A DNA stretch of 64,000 nt from Phytophthora sp. 'mugwort' (Eukaryota > Oomycota > Peronosporomycetes > Peronosporales > Peronosporaceae): NCBI GenBank assembly GCA_033558025.1, contig JAUCEF010000005.1, forward strand, positions 1,488,001-1,552,000, written 5' to 3'. Numbering within the stretch: the stretch's first letter is position 1; each line of letters opens with the position of its first letter. A model generated the notes under the pieces. It was not told the origin of the DNA. It saw nothing but the letters and a program-made list of their open reading frames with translations, and did not search any database. This document shows positions 22,271 to 34,039 of the stretch, in pieces. A program made the position numbers and the translations under genes.

Positions 22271-24030
22271 AGATGCTCGCTGCTCCCGTGTCTCGCGCTA
22301 ACAGCAACACCACCTTCACCAACAAACCGGTTGCCGGCTTTTACTTCCGGCTGTGCCGCGACCAGTACGACGAGGTTATACTCGATTGCATTCGATGTCG
22401 GTGCGGCGCGGTTGGAAGCGTGTCACCGGCACAGGGTGCACGAACATGATGCAGCACATCAGGCGCGAGCACCCCAGCTTCACCGAGGAGATGCTGGCAG
22501 CAACGCCCAGTGAGACGGGTTCTGTCGTGCATTATATGTTCGCCACTCCGCTCAAAACCTTTTCGTGTGGCTGGAGTGGCTCGTCAAGTGTAACTTGCCG
22601 CTCTCGTTTTGCGAAAGCGAGCTGGATCGACGGTACGTTCGTCATTGTGCACGCACATTTGATTGATTAACTGACTAACATGTTTAGTTATGTAGGGTAC
22701 ACCAACGTCTCGATGCCTGTTTGCATCGAGACGCTACGGCGCGATGTGGAGGCGGTGACGCGCACTGTAGAGAGGGCAATCGCATCAGAAATGCCAGATC
22801 GGTTAGGCCTCATCATTGATGGGTGGAGTCACGACTTGGAACACTTCATCGCTGTGTTCGCGTGGTACGAAGTGGACTATGAAGTCCAGTGTTCACTGTT
22901 GTGTAGGGCTCCACACGTCACTGATGAGGTCGATGACCTGCCAGCAGCTAGCCATCACCTTTTCTTGGCGACGATGCTGATCCGCGGCTTCGACAAGCGG
23001 GTGGAGCAGTATATATTCCTGGTAGGCGACAACTGCTCTGTCAACGGCCGCCTTGCCACATTGATGGGGGTCTCGCTAGTCGGGTGCGCAAGCCACCGGC
23101 TTAACAGAGATGTGGTGCAAAGACTCAGTTACTGTTATGCAGAACTATTTTTTGTACAGTCGTTGATGCTGAAGCTGCGTACATTGGCACAATCTGCCAA
23201 GCTTCGGTGCAGTGTGTGTCTATTCACGAAATATTGGTTTCTATGACGGCTAAACTTTTTATTTTGCATATTAATATAGCTACAGACTCAGGACAAAACT
23301 TCGACCAGTCATTCGCCGGTAAACCCGCTGGGGTTCAACATCTTCGATGCTGAATCGCTATTTTCAGCTGCTCCCCTCCCTGGACGCAGACGACGAAGTG
23401 CCGGGGGGCTGTGCCATCAGTGGTGGCCAAGTGTCGGTTGCGGACCCCTCTTGGCGAGCAGAAGGACGTGAAGTCCGTCAAGGCGCTGCAAGGGTCGAAT
23501 GTGAATCTTCTCGACGTTCGAGTATGGTTCGACGGCCTCATCGCGTCGAAGCCCTCTTATGATCGCTATATCGGTAAGTCAACCACTATTTGTATGCCTC
23601 ACTATGATTAACTTGAATATTGTATGGAGGTCCGCGAGCCGATTTTGTGCACAGCCCTGATCTCGAGGCCGGATGCGTGCAGTCCTACGGCAAAGCTGGG
23701 CCCTGACCCGCCCGGAAAAGACCGCACTGAGGCGTTTCGTGCTGTTTCGCCGACACACGAAGGTCAGGAGGAGGCAGCGAATGAAGCTCCTGCTTCATTC
23801 GTGAGTGGCTGGAGAAGCGTCGGCACCTCGAAGAGCAGCAGCCGAAGTTCCTCCTGCTCGGGTTCAATTCTCCGACGTCAAACGTGATCGCGCGATGCAT
23901 TAGTGTCGCTTGTACCACGTTCGGATAGCAGCGGCACTCGCTGCACCCGTACACACTGGAGATCCTTTTGTTCTTGCGCCGAAATTCTGGCTTCTGGGAT
24001 GCTTGCACTGTGGACACAGTTGAATAATCG
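22271..24030 (+). pseudogene. hAT-type transposase relic with BED finger
   Basis: An ATG at about 22271 starts a BED-finger-like region (FYFRLCRDQYDEVILDCIRC, then CTNMMQHIRREHPSFTEEM). A likely intron lies at about 22635-22695. The open frame 22680-23246 then carries the RNase-H-like core (DRLGLIIDGWSHDLEHFIAVFAWY, FLVGDNCSVNGRLATLMGVSLVGCASHRLN). Later pieces (RPVIRR.TRWG about 23310, NLLDVRVWFDGLIASKPSYDRYI about 23500, and the dimerisation tail RHSLHPYTLEILLFLRRNSGFWD about 23930-24000) occur in other frames. The frameshifts and stops mean it is inactive. No terminal repeats were identified. Confidence 0.72.
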
Positions 24031-24757
24031 ATCAGCAGGTTGGTAATCGTTAGATTCACTGAAATTGCATCGATAATCTGTTTGCTGTCGCTGTAATGTT
24101 CAATAGCCTATTGCTTTCTGCTTGCTTGCAGCATTAATAATCTATTCCATCTATGGTCATGCAACAGATAACAATGCAATAAACGGCAGCCCTGGATCCA
24201 ACACGTTCGAGAAAACACTAACAAACGCTTCAGTTTGAAGCTTAAAAACGACAACAGCAAGAGCTCCCGCTAGAATATCAGCTACAAACAAAACAATGAT
24301 CGGAGTTCAGAGTCGAACAACGGCACACGAGATCCTCAAGTTCTAATGTACGTACTAACTAGAGCTTGGACACGGCAAAGTAACAGCAGATTGGAAATCA
24401 GACAGTTTTCGTTCGGTGTTGGTGATAGGCTACAAATTAAAGAAATTAGGCATTTTTAGGTTTAATGAATTATTAGCTTGCACAGCTACTAAATTGGCGA
24501 GCGGGAACTGTAATAAAACAACATATAATGGGAACTCAGATGTGTAGCCATGTCGGAATCAGATTATTGGTCGCGTCGTTGAAGTTTCCGTTGCCTACGC
24601 CAGTCTTAAAACGGCTTAATTGCCTTTGACGCCCGTCGTAACACCCGCGTATCGACGCTCTCTTGTGTGTGCTACGTCGTCACTTCAGCTTCTTCTCAGT
24701 CTCCTGCAGACTGAGCCTTCACCTTCTCGACAGTCGAGACTGTAACCACCTACGCCA
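24031..24757. other. intergenic upstream of the RME-8-like gene
   Basis: About 730 bp with no gene. The last 150 bp (pyrimidine-rich, cttcagcttcttctcagtctcc at about 24684) look like the promoter and 5' leader of the following gene. The remainder is AT-rich non-coding sequence next to transposon relics. Confidence 0.4.
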
Positions 24758-27700
24758 ATGGCAGCGTCCTCAGTTCACGACTCCGCTCTGCCCTCTGGCA
24801 ACTCCAACGGTGGCGGCGACACGGTCATCGCGCAGTATCTAGCCACTAAAGTGACCTGGTGGGCCACATACCCGCGTATCCTTGTGGTCACGCCCTCCAC
24901 ACTCAGCACATACAACCCGGAGACGTTCCAGTGTACCAACCAGTGGGAGATCGCCGACATTGAGGCCGTGGAGCTGTCCCCCACCACGAACCAGTTCGTG
25001 ATCCGGCTCGAGAAGTCGCGCTTCCGATCCGCCAAGTTAAAGTTCATCTGCACTGCACGAGGCCATCTGCTGTCGCTTTTGGCTCGCCTGCGTCGCCAAG
25101 CTCAAGGGAAAGCCCTGTTGTATCGACTCGTGAGTGCTCGCAGACTGCATTTCCGTTGCATTGAGCAATATGCCAATGCATCGAACAAGCTGCTGTTCCT
25201 ACAAGTGACAGTGTCTAGCATCGTCTTCTTGGATGAATGTGGTCGTCGATTGCAGATCCTCCCGTTCCTGTATCTGCGACTGGCGGCCTTCTCGACGGAA
25301 CATTGCGAGGGGATGGTGCTATCCACAGCTTATCATGAACGGTTCTTCCTCTGTGCTGAGAGACACGAGTGTCTGAATGAAATCGTGGCCGCAGCGAAAG
25401 ATGCCGGTGTGGAACTGTACAAGACGTCGACGCAACTCACGGCGCTGCAACTTCGGCTCCATAATGTGCAGGTGCTGGGTCGTCCTTCAGTGATCCGATT
25501 CGACGTCAAGAGAGCAAGAAATACCGAAGGTAACGGTGACGCTGCACCTGGAAGTGATGGCAGTGACGGTGCTAAGAAGGCGTTCAAGAAGATTCAGTTG
25601 ATTCTACAAGGCGACGCAATCGTGGAGATGCACCGCTCCATGCGCACCGTCATCGCGCGTCCGTATAGCTCCTTGCTAGCGATCGTTCGCCCGGATTGGG
25701 ATCCACGAACGCTCGTACTGGAGTTTAAGCAGGAGGAGACGCTGATTCTAGATGTCGACGGCCGCGATCAGCTTGTTACGTTGTTACTGCTCGTGTGTCG
25801 TGAAGCGGGACAGCACAATGTCGTCCTTCTCTCTTCGGGTCTCAATTATTGTCGATTCTATCATCCCCATGCTGCTGATACTGCTGCAAATGATGACAGC
25901 AATATTGATGGCGCGTCCATGGCAATGTTCCTATTGAGACGAATAACGCAAACGAGCGTTCGCACAGAAGAGAACAATGGCGGGAGAAGCCGAGGTAGTA
26001 GTGTGTGGTCCCCCCGCAGACGACGTGGTGGAAGTGGGTCGACACTCCGAGCTTCTGAAGGAAACAGTGACTCTCGGGCTGTCGGATCCGAGTCAGGTGG
26101 ACGTAGTGGGTGGTTCCAGCGGCGAATCAACAAGGACAAGCGTACAGCAGAACCTCTCTACGAAACACGCAACTCCATCGACTCGGGTTTGTCAATGAAC
26201 GAGAGCGTGAGCCTTGCTATCGCCATGGAGGAGCTTAATGCCAATCTTCCACTAGATGAACTCACACGCAGTGGACCGGGACAAGTTGAAGTTGTGAGCA
26301 AGGCCATGGAGCTCATTTTCGAACATCTCGTAATGCTGGTAGCGGCACTGCGACGATACGGGGACAGCACCAGCTCGGAGCTAATTACCACTCTGCAAGC
26401 ACTGGTTCGTGTGTATCACCATCCAGATGCATGCTTCACAGACGACATGGTATGTCTTCATGCGGGTTCTTTCTTGTGTGTATATCTTTTCTGAGCTGAC
26501 GTTCATCTTTGCTTGGCAGATCCCCAGAGTGCTTGACGCGGTGCACGAACTTATTTTACAGCAAGACGTTCTCACTTGTTACTGGTGTCTTAGGCTGCTG
26601 CAATGCTTCTTAGGCATCCGGACTCCAAACACTGCTCCTGACTCCAACGTAGCTGGCGACCAGCGTGCGAAGATGATTCAGCATTTTGTCCACCATGGGA
26701 CACTTCAGCATGCTATTGTCGACCTCATTCCAGCCGCGTTTGCTGCCTCAAATGGCTCGTCGTTCCTGGTCAACTCGTCCGTCATCGGAGCAGCATTCTG
26801 GATGGTTGATACAGAAGCTGTGTGTAGTCCACCATCCAGCCTCTCATCAACTCAGTCCTCCATCTTGTGCACAAAGGAGGCTCGAGTACAGAACGAGATT
26901 AATGTGGTATTTTACGAGACGCTGCTCACACTTCACCACTTGCTAGTGTACTTACGAAGTGCTGCGAAGATGCAGCGGGCGGCGCGTGACCGTCAGAATT
27001 ACATCGCAGCAAGCAACCGACTAGTGCATCACAAACACGACTTTGGCGACGTTCCAGCCGAGAAGCAGACGGAGGCACTTGCTGATAAACTACTCCAAAA
27101 GTACCGATTCCTGATGGACTCTATTGTCGACATACGTCTTGTACGTATGGCCGAGACGTCGGTAGCGCTTGTGAAATTTGTGTTGAGCCACTTCTCGACC
27201 AAAACCACAGCAAATCAGCTTCAAATGGCAAGCGACAACCAGCTAGCACATTCAAGCGACAGAAAGTTCCACGATTCTCGAACGAAGCGACTGGGAGCGC
27301 TTGGCTCATTCCTTGGTGACTACCAAGCCGTGACTGAGACTAGAGCGGAGACTCGATCACTGCTATTTGGTACCCAGAGAACGATCGAGATGCCAGTCCA
27401 TGACTTCAGTTGTTCGTCCAGCGAGTACACAAACGCTGCAATGGAGAGGCTGCTCAACCCAGGCGCCACGAATCGAATCGGGACGGTCATGTCAAACGGT
27501 TCGATGAGACTTGAATACCTTAATCCAAATGAGCCACCGAGTTCAATTGCCACTCTTTTGAAGCCCTTGGAACCGGAATCCGACGAGAAATCGGTGGAAA
27601 AGCAGCCCTACAGAAAACAATTGGGAATTGAACCTTGCAAGAACCCGTCAGAGCGAAAAAATGCTGGCAATGTACCATCGAAGCAATCAACCACTTACGA

Positions 27701-28427
27701 CAGCCTTACCGCAAGTAACATGGACCAAGTGTATCGTCCGCCCTTGCCGGCATCAGTGAAGTGCTTAATCGGTCAGACAAGCCCCATACGGTCTATTCGA
27801 AGTGCTGTCGGGGCGAATTTTCTCAAGAGCGACGATGAAGAAGACACTGTCGGTCCGCTACTGCACAGTGCTCATGTACCAAACGCTGCACGCTCACCAC
27901 GGGCTGTTCGCAAAGCCTTCCAGGAGTCAGTTGGTGCACGTCGAACAGCAAACGAATGCGATGCATGCATTGGATGCAATGACGTGTGCTCGAATGAACG
28001 TTGTTTCTTCTGCGCCGAGAAAGAATACCAACTGAGAGTAGCCTTTTCTGGATCTTCGGTTAAAACGGGGTCAGCAGTGCGTCAAACAGCATGGCAACAT
28101 CGCGCGCCGTCGTCAGTCGAAAGTTCTTTCAATATGGAGCGGGAATACTCGTCCTGTGAGATGAAGCGTCATCAAAGTCAGCGGTCATGTTGGATCCGGG
28201 TCGATGACAGTGTCTTGGACGTGACAGATTTGCTCGGTGTACATCCTGGAGGGGCACAGGTGCTACTGGAGGCTGCCCAACATGGCGGAGATTGCGGCCC
28301 GATCCTAAAAGCGCACCCACCTGCGGCACAGGAAATGCTGATGCAGTATCATCTAGGTCGATACTACGAATGCAACAAGTCTTTAGACTGTGCCACTTCA
28401 TTAAGGTCTGACGCGTCCATGTCTTGA
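24758..28427 (+). CDS. RME-8/DNAJC13 N-terminal-like protein with C-terminal cytochrome b5 domain
   Basis: Two exons, 24758-26449 and 26520-28427 (70-nt GTATGT...CAG intron), encode 1199 residues. Residues about 25-120 match the N-terminal PH-like repeat of RME-8/DNAJC13 (YLATKVTWWATYPRILVV, TYNPETFQCTNQWEIADI), which binds PI3P on endosomes. No J-domain is present and the protein is about half the usual length. Near the C-terminus is a Cys cluster (1044-1062, C-x2-C-x2-C-x3-C-x4-C-x2-C). After it comes a cytochrome b5 fold (about 1120-1178) with HPGG. The two candidate haem ligands, H1139 and H1163, are 24 residues apart as in b5. The middle is Ser-rich and probably unstructured. I infer an endosome-associated protein with possible haem/redox sensing. 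Confidence 0.75.
26450..26519 (+). other. intron in the RME-8-like gene
   Basis: Donor GTATGT, acceptor TTGGCAG, phase 0. Read-through of the upstream frame stops at 26492. The junction joins DDM to IPRVLDAVHELILQQ, which continues the helical region smoothly. Confidence 0.8.
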
Positions 28428-28496
28428 GTTCGTAACCCGCGCATTGAGCAACAATACACCATAATCGTTGCCTTGGCTGTCCATGTTTTAGCAAGA

Positions 28497-30311
28497 TCAT
28501 TTACTGGTCTTGAGTTTTTGCAACGAGCGCACCGTTGTCTTCGCCATAATTGATTTTAATTGAGTGGCAATCGCTTCCAGAGTTCCCACATGACCACCGC
28601 ATTGCTGCGGATACTTCGAAATAAGTGTAAAGATGACAGTAGCAAACTTGAGCGATCCTCGAACTTGTTCAGCCTCCGAGCCCTCCAGAGCGGCCTCGCA
28701 AGCTCCAACAAACCTTTCAACTGTCAACGAAGACAACACCGGCTTAGTGTTGAGAATATTCTGGAACACTAATAGCGCTGACTCATTTGAGAGCAAATGC
28801 GGATGCGAATTGACGTTCCCATCAGCAGTCACTGCTTCCAGGCTCTTCTGGATAATCACATCCAGCTGATCTGCTGGCACTGTATCTGGGCTGCGCAGGA
28901 TTCGTGTTATTGCTTCCGCTTGCGGTGGACCGACAGCATTCTTGGAGTCGTCATTAGCACCACCAACCAATAGAGGGAGTAACAAGGAGTCAACAAGGGG
29001 ACCAACGTAGCTAGAACCAAAGTGAAGTGCCGTCTGGAGAAGCACGCGAGAAATGACCGAGTCGGCGGCACGGATCTTTGGCAGCACGCTGGTTTCGAGG
29101 AAGATTGCAGCGTATCGCGAACTCCAATTGGAATCTACTAAAGCACTGTCCACGAAAAACGGCGAGTTTAATACTTAAGTACACCAATAACACTCACCAG
29201 CATTGGGATCGATACGGACCTGGCGATCTGGGAGAGAGCTTCATCACTGGTAGAGTCCATGCGTAGCACTTTACACAGAGACTGGAAGCTGCGTTCGTTA
29301 GCTGCGTATGTAGTATGAGTATCGTTTACAACTTCAGCAAGTATATCAAACGTGCGTGTAGCGACATCATCCACTGCTGCAGTCGCTTCAGAGCGTGAGA
29401 GCTGAACAAGCTGCTTGGCCAGTCCAGACGCGCGATCTTCCATCTGGTAAGTAAACGCGACAACGATTTAACCTGTCAACCAACGACTTAAGTATAAATT
29501 CAGCTGTCCATACAAACCTCTTTTGATAATGGCGGTCGTTCCGGTGCCGTCACACCAGGTTGAATCGAAACTGGCGAGTTATTTCTTGTGCTGTGGTCAA
29601 TCACCTGGTCACCTGCTGGAACGTCAGGTCTTGGACGCTTGTTCAAGCGTGTAGAGGTAGCTTTCCCAACGCGGTTGACCACTTTATATCCACTACTTGA
29701 CGGTACTGTCTCTTGCAGCCCTGTAACAGCAACACGCTCGTCCTCATCTTCCAGTGAAGGAAATTCCACGCGACTCAGCGTCAACCGCCGCATCCGACGT
29801 CGAAACGCAGCATCCGTCGTCGTGCTTTCCTGTGTCATGTCGCTCTCTTCTTTGCCTGTTTCTCCTCTCAGCACCATCCTCGCTAGTGACAAACACACGT
29901 CATCAGTCTCACGACGTCGCGGCCGAGCTGCCACTCGGAGGAAGGCTCGAGCCAGCCCCACAGCACCGTCTTCGCTCGGAGACGCGCCAGTCGCCAACGC
30001 GCTCCAGATTTCGCGCTGAACTCGCAGCGTCAGATGCTCCAAACGGATGCCATAGGCTGCAACGGCTTCATTCTCGCTGTGCCTTCGTCTGTCTGCGTCT
30101 TCTCTATCGTCCAGAAGAACGGGGGCGCTGAGCTCCTGTAGAACGTCGGGAGCTTGAGGGCGGTGCTCTGCGTGCAGACAAGACACGAAGATGGTTATCG
30201 TGCTGCACTCAACGCAGCAGAAGCTTGTACTATACCTTGCAAGTATTCGCGCACGCCGGTGGCGCCGCTGCGCTGGGCCACGAACGCTACGAATTGGACA
30301 CTTTCCGCCAT
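28497..30311 (-). CDS. FANCE: Fanconi anaemia group E (FANCE)-like protein
   Basis: Four exons on the minus strand: 30311-30236, 30167-29518, 29443-29220, 29145-28497; 532 residues, about the length of human FANCE. The start ATG (30311) leads MAESVQFVAF. The C-terminal half is the helical repeat fold of FANCE: SRYAAIFLETSVLPKI, SSYVGPLVDSLLLPLL, LVFQNILNTKPVLSSLTVERF, LKFATVIFTLISKYPQQC, ending SIMAKTTVRSLQKLKTSK. FANCE links FANCC to FANCD2 in the core complex that ubiquitinates FANCD2-FANCI at interstrand crosslinks. The third intron is the weak point. A GTCCGT donor at 29219 gives a perfect frame, whereas the better-looking GTGAGT at 29197 leaves the frame one base off. The gene is convergent with the RME-8-like gene, 69 bp apart. 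Confidence 0.78.
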
Positions 30312-30458
30312 TTTTCGCGCGAAAACATTTGATTGTACCCACAGTAGTTAAATAGCCAAAACCCAATGTTAAAAAAGGTTTCTATTCCGTTTCTATTGCT
30401 AAATGTAGTTTAAGAAAATATCAAACGTAACATTACCCACATGCACGGCTAAGGCCAC

Positions 30459-32252
30459 CTACTTTGTTGTCTGACGGAGGCCATTAAACAGCGACGAGAA
30501 ACCTGTGGTGTGCTTGGAGGCGAATTGGATATTTGGCCGGATTGACAGCTCCCCGTTGTCGTTCTTTGGACTATCGCTAGACGACGCTGGGGCGGATGAT
30601 GCAGGTGACGCACTCGTGGCCCCTGAACATGAAGATGACAACGTACCTGTTGTCGGCTTACTGCTAGTATTCTGTCCAGATGCGGCGGCCCAGAACAACG
30701 TACGATTAGATTGAGGATGCTCATGTCGGAGCGGACACGCGCCACCTTTGGGACAAAATCCCTTCGTGAACGCCTCGCAAAGCTCCGCCGACGCGCTCAC
30801 TTTTACGTGGCGATATTTGCAGCCTTCTCGAGTACAAGCTCCGCGCAGGAACATCTTGCAGTCCGGGACTTTATTCTGCACATTCAGATACACGAAACAC
30901 ACAGCACAAGTTATGCACACCATCAATTGTCAGCATCGCAAAGTGATCAGAAGCCTCATCGCCGAAGCGCGCAGAAAGCTACGACGCCAGCGAGAGTCAA
31001 GCAAAAGTCAGTTGTCTCTCCACCTCGTCATGTTGGTGCGACAGCAAGCACTTGGGGTCGTTGCATTCGTTTTTCAAGAACTTTCGGCACATCGCCACTC
31101 GCCGACTGTCATGAATGAACCTGCACTCATCCTTATTCTTACAATAGCCTATAATCCAACAAACAAAGCGCACAATTAGCAGCAAATATTCACCAAAGCA
31201 AGGCAACACTTTATAACAGCGAAGAAACCGAGCAGCAGTCGAATACTTGCCGAATCGGTTGTAAAACGAGCAATACACCGTGCGGACTTTGGCCGCTTTT
31301 TTCGACTGGAAACGTTTGCTTCGAGCGCGCTGCATGGTGGCTTTTGCTCGGATGAGGCTACAATAGCACACAAAGAACAACTCGAAGATTAGCCCACACA
31401 TATATGTTTAGTACGGGTAGCAACGTCAACACGCACGCGGCGCGAGCAGCCCCACTCTTGGTCGTTAAGCTCATGGAGCCTGGCCTGTGAATGACGTTTG
31501 GCTTGCGCTCTTCAATTAAGCAGCGCTTCAGCACCTTGCCTCCATTCGCGACGACATACTTCACACCGCCGATATGAACAGAATCTAATCAAACAACGCA
31601 ACATGACGGTAAGCCGTACACCATGACAACAGACAAGGCCTGTTCAGCTTACTACTGTGCGTGCGGGTCGCGGGCACAGGCTTTGCAGCAGCAACAGCAT
31701 ATGGTGTACTGGTCAGGACTGTCGGCTTCTTCACTCCAGCTCGGACGAGGCTGAAGCCGCCGTTCGCCTTCGCGTACTCACCGTCCTCCAACCGCAGCAC
31801 CTGCAGCTGCATACTCTTGCTCTTGTTGGCCGCCACCTTCACCTGTACCAGTCAGCACTCAATCAGCTGGCAATCACTCTTTTCCTCATTCTCTGCTGGC
31901 CACTCACCGGTCTCTTCCACACCTTGTTCACCGACGCACTCGTGCTCGTCACAGCAGCCTTAACACGACGCGACGGCGTCGTATCAGGCCTATCCTCCCG
32001 TCTCCACACCTTATTAGCATTACCGCAGCCCGCTTGGCTCCGATCAACAGACGCAACAGGCGGCGAGATGCGGTTCCACGAGCGATTCACTGGCCCGGAA
32101 GCCGCGAACTTTCTCGACTGATAGTGGCCGTAATTGGTCCGTGAGTGGCTGTAGCTTATAGCTGGGGGTGCTGAGCCGCTTTCTCTCCGCCGCTTGGCCT
32201 CCAGCAAGTTCTTCATGGCCTGAATCTTGGCGCGCAACGTCGCCTCCTCCAT
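30459..32252 (-). CDS. four-finger CCCH zinc finger protein, ZC3H3-like
   Basis: Six exons: 32252-31908, 31842-31653, 31584-31437, 31357-31251, 31148-31024, 30875-30459; 443 residues. Four tandem CCCH fingers follow a basic linker: C257-x8-C-x5-C-x3-H276, C284-x7-C-x4-C-x3-H301, C311-x7-C-x4-C-x3-H328 and C338-x7-C-x5-C-x3-H356. The order, spacing and YNRFG start resemble ZC3H3/SMICL, an RNA-binding factor that acts with the polyadenylation and mRNA-export machinery. Finger 1 is completed only by a GC-AG intron (31149-31250; donor GCAAGT). The N-terminus has an EEATLRAKIQAMKNLLEAKRR helix, and the tail is Ser/Ala-rich. It is transcribed in tandem with FANCE, 147 bp apart, and divergently from Syntaxin-5. 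Confidence 0.82.
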
Positions 32253-32397
32253 CGCAATTCCGGGTCCGGTCCTCAAGCTCGTCGTCTGATTCTTAACTGG
32301 CGATATAATTGAGAATTTCTTTTAAGTACGAGAAAAGGTTTACTTTGAATACGGGTACAGTCCATTCAGCTACAGTACACGTACGCCGCCGCCGACC
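32253..32397. promoter_or_regulatory. bidirectional promoter between CCCH and Syntaxin-5 genes
   Basis: The two start codons point away from each other across only 145 bp, so both core promoters must lie here. I see no clear TATA box. The promoter assignment rests only on the divergent gene arrangement. Confidence 0.55.
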
Positions 32398-33817
32398 ATG
32401 GCCGCCAAAGACCGCACGAGCGACTTCGTGAGCATCACAGTGCTGTTTGAGACGGGTCAGGCGCGGCCGCAGGCGCACCGGCCGCTATCGCGCGACGCGC
32501 GCCTGGCGCAGCAGATCTCAGACCAGCTGCGGCAGCAGGATCTGTGTCTGCGCGAGCTGCAGGAGCTTGTGGGCAAGAAATCTATCATTGGCGACGACCC
32601 GAGCGCGCAGATCGCGACGCTGACGGACGTGCTCAAGAAGGAGCTGGGCGTCGCCGAGCGCAGCATTCAGATGTTCCAGCAGACCGTTAACGCGCAGCAG
32701 GGCCGTCACCAGCATCACCACCAAGCCCACTTCGCCATCGTCTGCCAGTCGCTCAAGTCGCGCTGCGCTAAGAGTGTCAAGGCCTTCCATGTTTGCTGCA
32801 CTGCACGCTTTTTATATATGCAGAGAGGATGAGACTGATGGGTTGGGTGGTGTTTTTGCCTCGTGCAGCAAGCGCTTCAGCAACATACGGCGGCCATTCG
32901 CGAGCGCAGCTCGAGACGCAGCAAGTTTTCGCACGGAGGAGGCAACCCTATGGTGCATATCAATGCGCCACTGTTTTCCCGCACAGGTGCAGCAGGAACG
33001 AGTGGGCGTCAGGTGCTGCCGACAAACAATGGCGTCCCCTTGCAGCCGCTACGGAAGCAAGCACCTGGGCAATCTGCCGCCGGAAGTGGATTTCAGGCAC
33101 AGCCCGCCCCTACATTGGCCAAACCAGGTAGTGCGATTATGCTGCTCGTTGTCGAGAATCGTTGGTACAGTTGATGAAGTTGTATTATAGTTATCTGACA
33201 GGTTATGTGGTGTTTTTGCCTGTTGTTTGGTTGTAGGTACTGCGCCGGCGCTGAGTCCCCCAGCTCCTGTGGCAGGACTTCGTCGACGTGCTAACCTCGG
33301 AGCTAGTCCGTTTATGCAACAACGCACACTATCTCCCGGAAATGGCGCGGGGATGCAGCAGCAACAGTATCGTCCTCGTGAAGACGCCCAGATAAGGTAT
33401 AACAATGCGGCGCAGGTGGAAAGCACCATCGTGGAGGTATATTGCTTTGACTTCGGATCCATTTGAGTATTTTTGTTGCATATGGACTAATTTGTGCTTC
33501 CGTGTTACCTCTGCCACGATTTAGATCACTGGCATGTACACGCGAATGGCGACCATGGTCGCCGAGCAAGGAGAGATCATCTCGCGCATTGATGACGACA
33601 TGGATATTGCGTACGTCGCTGCACTTGTGTATGGATACCGCTATAGCGTGAATTTTCTGACGTGCAAACACTTGTTTTGTTCAGGCAAACCAACGTAGAA
33701 GCCGCGCATGGCGAGCTGCTGAAGCTTTTCAACATGGTGCAGGGCAACCGGTCCCTGATCCTTAAGATCTTCCTCGTGCTGATCCTCGTCATCTTTCTCT
33801 TCGTCGTCGTGTTCTAA
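32398..33817 (+). CDS. STX5: Qa-SNARE, Syntaxin-5/Sed5-like
   Basis: Five exons, 32398-32790, 32869-33127, 33237-33436, 33525-33610 and 33685-33817; 356 residues. The N-terminal three-helix region (DLCLRELQELVGKK, KELGVAERSIQMFQQTV, KAFHQALQQHTAAIRERSSRRSKF) matches Syntaxin-5. A Gly/Pro/Gln-rich linker follows. The SNARE motif (about 265-325, QVESTIVEITGMYTRMATMV) has the zero-layer Gln in AEQGEIISRID. The protein ends in a single tail-anchor helix (SLILKIFLVLILVIFLFVVVF). It would act in ER-to-Golgi and intra-Golgi fusion. All four introns are GT-AG and in frame. Confidence 0.9.
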
Positions 33818-34039
33818 TCTATTCACAGCACATCTGCGGCAATTGGCCCCCAATAATACAATAGAATCTGGCACCACTCAAGGATCCACTTCAACTAATG
33901 TAGCCATTTGTCGATCGCTGAAACGGGCGCCGCAAAAACAGCCAATTAGAAGCCGTCTCACGCTCAATGTTTATGAGTCATAAATAGCTCCCACTGTGTG
34001 GTGAGCCATTTGCCGACAAGAGTCGCTGGGGCTGACGCA

